A DNA stretch of 64,000 bases, from positions 1 through 64,000 of the forward strand of contig VGBM01000006.1 of assembly GCA_016870485.1 (NCBI GenBank). Reading direction: 5' to 3'. The stretch comes from Actinomycetota bacterium (GTDB lineage Bacteria > Actinomycetota > Thermoleophilia > Gaiellales > F1-60-MAGs149). The position numbers and the translations under genes were made by a program. The notes under the pieces are model-generated. The model made no database searches, was not told the origin of the DNA, and worked only from the letters and a program-made list of their open reading frames with translations. This document shows, piece by piece, positions 59,455 to 64,000 of the stretch. Each line of letters begins with the position of its first letter. The first letter of the stretch is position 1.

Positions 59455-59526
59455 TGGGGGCACTATGCCACAAATCGGCCGGTTCGCCGCTGCCGATTCG
59501 GCGTGTTCCCGTCCCGCGCGGGCGGC

Positions 59527-60408
59527 TCAGCCGGGTCCGCGCGCGACGTCCACGAGCGCGCGCGTGATGGTGGGGAGGGGGTCGCGGTCGGGCACGACCA
59601 CGCCGATCTCCTTCTCCACCTCGGGCTCGGTCAGGGGCACGGCCACGATCTCGTCGGGGAGCGCGCCGCCCTCGATCCACGAGGTCGGCCCGATCGTGCA
59701 CCAGCGCCCGTGGGCGACGTGCTCCCAGAGGGGCACGATGTCGTCCGACTCGACGCGCGGCGCGGGGCTGGCGCCGGCGGTGGTGAAGGCGGCGTCGATG
59801 ATGCGGCGGTTCTGCATGTTGGGGGTGAGCAGGCAGAGCGGCAGCGCGGCGGCTTCCGCCCAGGTCACGGAGCGGCGCTTCGCGAGCGGGTCGTCCGCGT
59901 TGACGTAGAGGACGTAGCGCTCGCGGGCCACGGGGATGGCGCGCACGCCGCCGATCGGCTCGTTGTCGAGGTACGTGATGCCGGCGTCGATCTCGTACTC
60001 GCCGAGGCGGCGCTCGATCTCGCGGCTGGTCAGCGACAGCACGGTCACGGCGAGGCCGGGGTGGACGGCGGCGACGGCGGCCGACAGCTGGCTGGCGATC
60101 GGCAGGGCGGTGGGGATCGCGCCGAGCCGCAGGCGGCCGGTCACCTCGCCGCGCATCGCGGCGAGGTCTTCGCGCAGGCCCTCGGCGTCGGCGAGCAGCC
60201 GGTGCGCCCAGGCGACGACGCGCTCGCCCTCCGGGGTCAGGCCCGCGTAGCGGCGGCCGCGCACGACGATCGGCACGCCGAGCTCCTCCTCGAGCGCGCG
60301 GATGCCGCCGCTGAGCGACGGCTGCGACACGTGGCAGGCGGCGGCGGCCCGGCCGAAGTGGCGCTCGCGGGCGAGGGCGGTCACGTACTCGAGCTGGCGC
60401 AGCTGCAC
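59527..60408 (-). CDS. LysR-family transcriptional regulator
   Basis: 293 residues. N-terminal winged helix: LRQLEYVTALARERHFGRAAAACHVSQPSLSGGIRALEEELG split as the usual LysR HTH, then a type II periplasmic-fold effector domain with LRLGAIPTALP near 93. GTG start with TATCAT (complement of 60415-60420) 6 bases upstream. A TGATAG-N7-CTATCA dyad overlaps that hexamer, suggesting autorepression. It lies directly upstream of mttB on the same strand (72-base gap), so it likely controls the mttB-EamA operon, with the methylated substrate as possible effector. Confidence 0.92.
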   Translation of the reverse strand: MQLRQLEYVTALARERHFGRAAAACHVSQPSLSGGIRALEEELGVPIVVRGRRYAGLTPEGERVVAWAHRLLADAEGLREDLAAMRGEVTGRLRLGAIPTALPIASQLSAAVAAVHPGLAVTVLSLTSREIERRLGEYEIDAGITYLDNEPIGGVRAIPVARERYVLYVNADDPLAKRRSVTWAEAAALPLCLLTPNMQNRRIIDAAFTTAGASPAPRVESDDIVPLWEHVAHGRWCTIGPTSWIEGGALPDEIVAVPLTEPEVEKEIGVVVPDRDPLPTITRALVDVARGPG

Positions 60409-60415
60409 GCCTGCA

Positions 60416-60434
60416 TGATAGCCCCTGCCTATCA
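60416..60434. promoter_or_regulatory. LysR-type box (T-N11-A dyad) at LysR promoter
   Basis: TGATAG - N7 - CTATCA, perfect 6-bp arms. It contains T60419-N11-A60431, the consensus LysR core, and overlaps the -10 hexamer of the regulator gene, placing it for autoregulation. It also lies 98 bases upstream of the divergent fdhD start. Confidence 0.6.
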
Positions 60435-60531
60435 CCCGAGCGGGACTTCCGCGTTGCGCGCCCCCGCGCGCCCGCCGATGCTGGGGCGGCGCACGGCGCC
60501 CGCCGCGCCGCGCGGGACAATGAGCCCCACG

Positions 60532-61398
60532 ATGACCGACGCCGCGGAGCCCGACGATGCCCGGCCGGCCCTGGCCGGGCCGAGCGCCCGGGTGCGCGTG
60601 CTGCGCCTGCAGCGCGGGGAGCGCCCCGTCGAGCGGACGGACCGCGTGGCCGGCGAGGAGCCCCTCGAGATCCGGGTCGGCGGCCCCGACGGGCCGCTGA
60701 CGCAGGTCGCGGTGACGATGCGCACCCCGGGCGCCGACTTCGAGCTCGTCGCCGGGTTCCTCCTGACCGAGGGGCTGATCGGGGAGCGCCACGACATCGC
60801 CGACATCCGCTACTGCGCCGACGTCGAGCAGCCCGAGCAGCAGTACAACGTCCTCAGCGTGCGCCTCAGCCGGCCGTTCGACGCCTCGGCCCTGCAGCGC
60901 AACATGTTCGCGTCGTCGAGCTGCGGCGTCTGCGGCAAGGCCTCGATCGACATGGTCGAGGTGCACTGCCGGCCGATCCCGGCGGGTCCGGAGGTCGCGC
61001 TCGAGACGCTGCTCGGCCTGCCGGACGCGCTGCGCGCCCGCCAGCGCACCTTCGAGCGCACGGGCGGCCTGCACGCCACGGGCCTCTTCACGCCCGCCGG
61101 CGGGCTGGTCGAGCTGCGCGAGGACATCGGCCGCCACAACGCGATGGACAAGGCCGTCGGGGCGCGGCTGATGCAGGGCGATGCGCCCCTGCACGGGCGC
61201 GTGGCGCTGGTCTCGGGCCGGGCCGGCTTCGAGCTCGTGCAGAAGGCCGCCGTCGCCGGCCTGCCCGTGCTCGCCGCCGTCGGCGCGCCGTCGTCGATCG
61301 CCGTCGACGCCGCCCGACGCCTCGGCGTCACGCTCGTCGGCTTCCTGCGCGACGACCGCTGCAACGTCTACGCCCACCCCGAGCGGATCGCGCCGTGA
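60532..61398 (+). CDS. fdhD: Formate dehydrogenase accessory sulfurtransferase
   Basis: 288 residues. Sulfurtransferase that hands sulfur from a cysteine desulfurase to the molybdenum cofactor of formate dehydrogenase. Seen: the catalytic loop SSCGVCGKAS with Cys121 and Cys124, RTFERTGGLHATGLF, LREDIGRHNAMDKAVG, VSGRAGFELVQKAAVAG. The structural formate dehydrogenase gene is not in the window. Its stop overlaps moeA (GTGA), so cofactor sulfuration and molybdenum insertion are co-expressed. A GACAAT hexamer at 60516-60521 lies 10 bases from the ATG. Confidence 0.95.
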   Translation: MTDAAEPDDARPALAGPSARVRVLRLQRGERPVERTDRVAGEEPLEIRVGGPDGPLTQVAVTMRTPGADFELVAGFLLTEGLIGERHDIADIRYCADVEQPEQQYNVLSVRLSRPFDASALQRNMFASSSCGVCGKASIDMVEVHCRPIPAGPEVALETLLGLPDALRARQRTFERTGGLHATGLFTPAGGLVELREDIGRHNAMDKAVGARLMQGDAPLHGRVALVSGRAGFELVQKAAVAGLPVLAAVGAPSSIAVDAARRLGVTLVGFLRDDRCNVYAHPERIAP

Positions 61399-62567
61399 GG
61401 GGCGGCCCGCCCGACCCCGCGACCGCACTCGCCCGCTGGCGGCGCGCGCTGGCCGACGCCGGTAACGCGGCGCCCCTGCCCGCGGAGCGGGTCCCCGTCG
61501 CCGAGGCCGCCGGGCGCGTCCTCGCGGAGGACGTCGCCGCGTGGCGCGCGTCGCCGCCCGTGGCCGTCGCCGCGATGGACGGCATCGCCGTGCGCGCCGC
61601 CGACACCGCGGGCGCCCCGGTCCTGATCGCCGGCGGCGACGTCGCGTTCGTGGACACGGGCGCGCCGCTCCCCGACGGCTTCGACGCGGTGGTGCGGCGC
61701 GAACGGGTCGAGGTCGACGGCGCCGGCGCCCACGTGGCCGAGGCGGTCGAGGCGGGTGCGGACGTGCGCCCCGCCGGCGAGGACATCCCCGCGGACGCGG
61801 CGCTCTACGGGGCGGGCCGCGTCCTGTCGGCCTTCGACGTCGCGGTGCTCGCGGCGGCCGGGCATGGCGAGGCGCCGGTGCGCGTGCGCCCGCGGGTGGC
61901 GGTGATCCCGACCGGCGACGAGCTGCGCTCCGCGGGCGAGCCGCTCGAGCCGCACTACGTCGTCGACTCGAACGGTCCGATGCTGGCCGCGCAGGCCGCC
62001 GCCGACGGCGCGCTGTCCGCGCTGCACGGCCGCGTCCCCGACGACCCCGCCCGCCTCGCGGAGGAGGTCATGCGCGCCGTGCTCGTCAGCGACCTCGTCC
62101 TGCTCGTGGCCGGGTCGTCACGCGGCCGCCGCGACCACTCCCGCGACGTCCTCTCCGACCTCGGCGAGGTCGCGGTCGACGGCGTCGCGGTACGGCCGGG
62201 CCACCCGGTCCTCCTCGCCGTCGTCGGCACGACGCCGGTGATCGGCGTCCCGGGCTACCCCGTCTCGGCCGCCTTCACGTACGAGCTGTTCGGGCACGCG
62301 ATCGTCGCCGGGCTGCTGGGGCGGCCCGCCGAGCGCACGGCCGTGCCCGCGGTGCTCGCCGCGGACGCGGGCGGGCGCGAGGACGCCGCGTGCATGGTCG
62401 CGGTCCGGCTCGAGGCGGCCGCGGGCGGGCTGCGCGCCGTGCCGCTCGCGCGCCGCGCAGGGGCGCTGCGGGCGCTCGCCGGGGCCGACGCCTACATCGT
62501 CGTGCCGCCCGGCCCGGGCCTCGCCGCGGGCGCGCCGGTGGCGGTACTGCCCCTGCGCGACCGGTAA
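61395..62567 (+). CDS. moeA: Molybdopterin molybdenumtransferase MoeA-like
   Basis: 390 residues. Inserts molybdate into adenylylated molybdopterin. Seen: VAAMDGIAVRAADT near 55 (AMDGYA motif), VIPTGDELRSAGEPL near 175, VDSNGPMLAAQA, and a variant of the GGxSxGxxD loop as AGSSRGRRDHSRDVL near 240 followed by VRPGHPVLLAV and GVPGYPVSA. The changed loop places it with the MoeA subgroup seen in domain-fused homologues, though this protein has only the MoeA domains. GTG start within the fdhD stop. Confidence 0.92.
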   Translation: MRGGPPDPATALARWRRALADAGNAAPLPAERVPVAEAAGRVLAEDVAAWRASPPVAVAAMDGIAVRAADTAGAPVLIAGGDVAFVDTGAPLPDGFDAVVRRERVEVDGAGAHVAEAVEAGADVRPAGEDIPADAALYGAGRVLSAFDVAVLAAAGHGEAPVRVRPRVAVIPTGDELRSAGEPLEPHYVVDSNGPMLAAQAAADGALSALHGRVPDDPARLAEEVMRAVLVSDLVLLVAGSSRGRRDHSRDVLSDLGEVAVDGVAVRPGHPVLLAVVGTTPVIGVPGYPVSAAFTYELFGHAIVAGLLGRPAERTAVPAVLAADAGGREDAACMVAVRLEAAAGGLRAVPLARRAGALRALAGADAYIVVPPGPGLAAGAPVAVLPLRDR

Positions 62568-62576
62568 TCTCACGGC

Positions 62577-63233
62577 ATGGCCAGGAAGCGCACCACCGTC
62601 AAGCGGCTGCCCAAGCGCGGGCACTACGACCGGGCGACGATCGACGCGATCCTCGACGAGGCGCTCGTCTGCCACATCGGCTTCGAGGCCGACGGGCAGC
62701 CGTACGTGATCCCGTCCCTGCACGCGCGGGTGGGGGACGTCCTCTACCTGCACGGCTCGAGCGCGAGCCGCATGCTGCGCCGGCTCGGCGAGGGCATGCC
62801 CTGCTGCGTCACCGTCACCCTGATCGACGGCGTCGTCCTGGCCCGCGCCGTCTTCGACCAGTCGGTCAACTACCGCTCCGTCGTCGTGCTCGGCACGGCG
62901 CGGCCCGTCGAGGACCCCGCCGAGAAGCTGGCCGCGCTCGAGGCCCTCACCGAGCAGCTCGTGCCCGGTCGCTGGGCCGACACGCGTCCGCCGACGCGCC
63001 AGGAGCTCAAGGCGACCGCGATCCTCGCCCTGCCCCTCGACGAGGCCTCCGCGAAGGTGCGCTCCGGGCCGCCGGGCAACGCGCCGGAGGACGCCGAGGC
63101 CTACGCGGGGACCTGGACGGGCGTCCTGCCGATCACGCAGGTGGTCGGCGAGCCGGTCCCCGCGCCGGACATCGTGCCGGGCGCCGCGCTGCCGGCGGCC
63201 CTCGCCGCGTACGGCCGGCGCTTCGCCCGCTGA
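62577..63233 (+). CDS. Pyridoxamine 5'-phosphate oxidase-family (NimA-like) flavoprotein
   Basis: 218 residues. Split-barrel FMN fold: HYDRATIDAILDEALVCHIGFEADGQPYVIPSLHARVGDVLYLHGS as consecutive strands from 16-62 matches the NimA/PF12900 group, with VNYRSVVVLGTARPV later. NimA relatives reduce nitro compounds or bind haem/FMN; true function unknown. ATG 6 bases after TAATCT (62565-62570), leaderless and independent of moeA, which ends 9 bases earlier. Confidence 0.88.
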   Translation: MARKRTTVKRLPKRGHYDRATIDAILDEALVCHIGFEADGQPYVIPSLHARVGDVLYLHGSSASRMLRRLGEGMPCCVTVTLIDGVVLARAVFDQSVNYRSVVVLGTARPVEDPAEKLAALEALTEQLVPGRWADTRPPTRQELKATAILALPLDEASAKVRSGPPGNAPEDAEAYAGTWTGVLPITQVVGEPVPAPDIVPGAALPAALAAYGRRFAR

Positions 63234-63237
63234 GGCC

Positions 63238-63588
63238 TCAGGCCCCGCGCAGTTCGTCGAGGGAGGCCCACTCGAGCATCCGCGCGTGGGTCGCTTCGAG
63301 CACCACGCGGGGCGCGCAGCCCGCGTCGTAGGCCTCGCGCCAGCGGCCCGCGCACAGGCACCAGCGGTCGCCCGCCTTGAGCCCGGGGAACTCGTACATC
63401 GGGACGGGCGTCGAGAGGTCGTTGCCCTGCGCGCGCGAGAAGGCGAGGAAGGCGTCGGTCATCACGGCGCAGACGATGTGCACGCCCTGGTCCTCGGAGC
63501 CCGTGTCGCAGCAGCCGTTGCGGTAGAAGCCCGTCATCGGGTCGAGCGAGCAGGGCTCGAGCGGGGTGCCGAGGACGTTGAGCGCCAT
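63238..63588 (-). CDS. DUF2237-family protein
   Basis: 116 residues, matching DUF2237 almost throughout: MALNVLGTPLEPCSLDPMTG, FYRNGCCDTGSEDQGVH, VMTDAFLAFSRAQGNDLSTP, FPGLKAGDRWCLCAGRW. Six conserved Cys or Cys pairs suggest a metal site. Function unknown in any organism I know. ATG 8 bases after TACGAT (complement of 63597-63602); divergent from the 63621 gene with a 32-base gap. Confidence 0.92.
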   Translation of the reverse strand: MALNVLGTPLEPCSLDPMTGFYRNGCCDTGSEDQGVHIVCAVMTDAFLAFSRAQGNDLSTPVPMYEFPGLKAGDRWCLCAGRWREAYDAGCAPRVVLEATHARMLEWASLDELRGA

Positions 63589-63620
63589 CGGGCGGGATCG
63601 TAGCCGCGTACGCTGCCCCC

Positions 63621-63908
63621 GTGTCCGCCGCCGACCTCCTGCGCCGCGGCCCCGTCCCCGCGGAGGGGTCCGCGTTCGAGCGGCTGCGGTGCGCCGAGGG
63701 CATCGCCTTCGACCCCGCGCTCGGGATCGGCGCGCTCGTCGCGGACCCGGTCGGCCGCGCGGCCCTCGCCGCCGCGCTGGCCGGCGAGCCCGGGCCCTGC
63801 GCCTGCCAGCTCGACGCGCTCGGCCTGCCCGCGTCGGGCGGCCGCTGCGGCACCGACGAGCGCCACCTCGCGGCGCTCGCCGACCGGCTCACGGCACGTC
63901 GAGGGTGA
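63621..63908 (+). CDS. Small Cys-containing protein, unknown function
   Basis: 95 residues. GTG start 6 bases after TACGCT (63609-63614), the same leaderless pattern as annotated neighbours, which supports it as a real gene. Four Cys (LRCAEG, PCACQ, GRCGTDE) might bind metal. No known family recognised. Its last 20 bases overlap the convergent alkyltransferase gene. Confidence 0.6.
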   Translation: MSAADLLRRGPVPAEGSAFERLRCAEGIAFDPALGIGALVADPVGRAALAAALAGEPGPCACQLDALGLPASGGRCGTDERHLAALADRLTARRG

Positions 63909-64000
63909 GCACGCCCTGCTCGACGTCGAGCAGGTAGCGCTTCGTCGCGACCCCGCCGCCGCCCGAGTAGCCGACCAGCGCGCCGTTCGAGCCGATCACC
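63889..64000 (-). CDS. Methylated-DNA-[protein]-cysteine S-methyltransferase, C-terminal fragment
   Basis: Partial: the window ends inside it. The last 36 codons read VIGSNGALVGYSGGGGVATK then RYLLDVEQGVLTLDVP, the typical C-terminus of Ogt/AdaB after the active-site PCHRV loop (RVIGsdGsLtGYaGGlxxKrwLLxHE). It would repair O6-alkylguanine by suicidal alkyl transfer. The catalytic Cys is beyond the window. Confidence 0.8.
   Translation of the reverse strand, partial: VIGSNGALVGYSGGGGVATKRYLLDVEQGVLTLDVP

Overview
The window is about 70% G+C, with GTG starts as common as ATG, third codon positions almost all G or C, and genes chained by 4-base GTGA/ATGA overlaps. This points to a high-GC actinobacterium. 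The mix of genes (nitrile hydratase, class II histone-deacetylase-like enzyme, GlxBCD-type glutamate synthase set, MttB homologue, DUF2237, YraQ/TIGR03943 pair) fits the Solirubrobacterales/Thermoleophilia best, but that placement is inference. No phage, insertion sequence, CRISPR array or rRNA was seen, and no gap between genes exceeds about 180 bases.

Layout. 0-1.7 kb: leftward cobalt-type nitrile hydratase operon (beta, alpha, accessory protein). 1.7-6.4 kb: HNH-like protein, secreted protein, tRNA-Ser, ArfB-like release factor, folE, GT39-like membrane protein. 6.4-11.7 kb: leftward acetylpolyamine amidohydrolase plus PuuB-like oxidase, M15 peptidase, acyl-CoA synthetase, and a rhodanese remnant. 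11.7-16.9 kb: MFS transporter, 5-formyl-THF cyclo-ligase, amidase, BioY, flavin-dependent PPOX protein. 17-22.9 kb: two FAD oxidoreductases and a three-gene GlxBCD/N-methylglutamate-synthase-like operon behind a palindrome-rich divergent promoter. 22.9-29.5 kb: two GST proteins, YraQ/TIGR03943 permease pair, polytopic membrane protein, isochorismatase, a thioredoxin-like lipoprotein read through an in-frame TGA (probable selenoprotein), HdeD. 29.6-37.5 kb: SbcD/SbcC-like (YhaO/YhaN) pair behind a long hairpin, then a leftward operon of AMP-ligase, holin-phosphodiesterase fusion and MBL hydrolase. 37.5-52.9 kb: DUF3891, FAD-linked oxidase, APH kinase, SIS protein, orphan periplasmic binding protein, CASTOR/POLLUX-type channel, tRNA-Lys, MFS, YqgE, FeS photolyase, Fpg/Nei glycosylase, two FAD enzymes including a sarcosine-oxidase type. 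52.9-60.4 kb: SirB1-like protein, then a convergent cluster of GcvT fusion, glutamate-racemase-like protein lacking both catalytic cysteines, two EamA exporters, a non-pyrrolysine MttB homologue and a LysR regulator. 60.5-64 kb: fdhD, moeA, PPOX protein, DUF2237, a small unknown gene and the end of an O6-methylguanine methyltransferase gene.

How it fits together. Several units concern methylated amines and one-carbon units: the MttB/GcvT cluster, a sarcosine-oxidase-type enzyme, GlxBCD, a DadA-like oxidase, folE, 5-formyl-THF cyclo-ligase and the formate dehydrogenase accessory gene fdhD. The probable selenoprotein and fdhD are compatible with a selenocysteine-using organism, but no sel genes are in the window.

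A striking feature of the whole window is its promoter style. About 30 operon-first genes have a TANNNT-type -10 hexamer ending 6-8 bases before the start codon, so their mRNAs are expected to be leaderless. Only a few genes (glxB, the deacetylase, hdeD, the CASTOR-type channel, the Fpg/Nei gene) show a good Shine-Dalgarno sequence.
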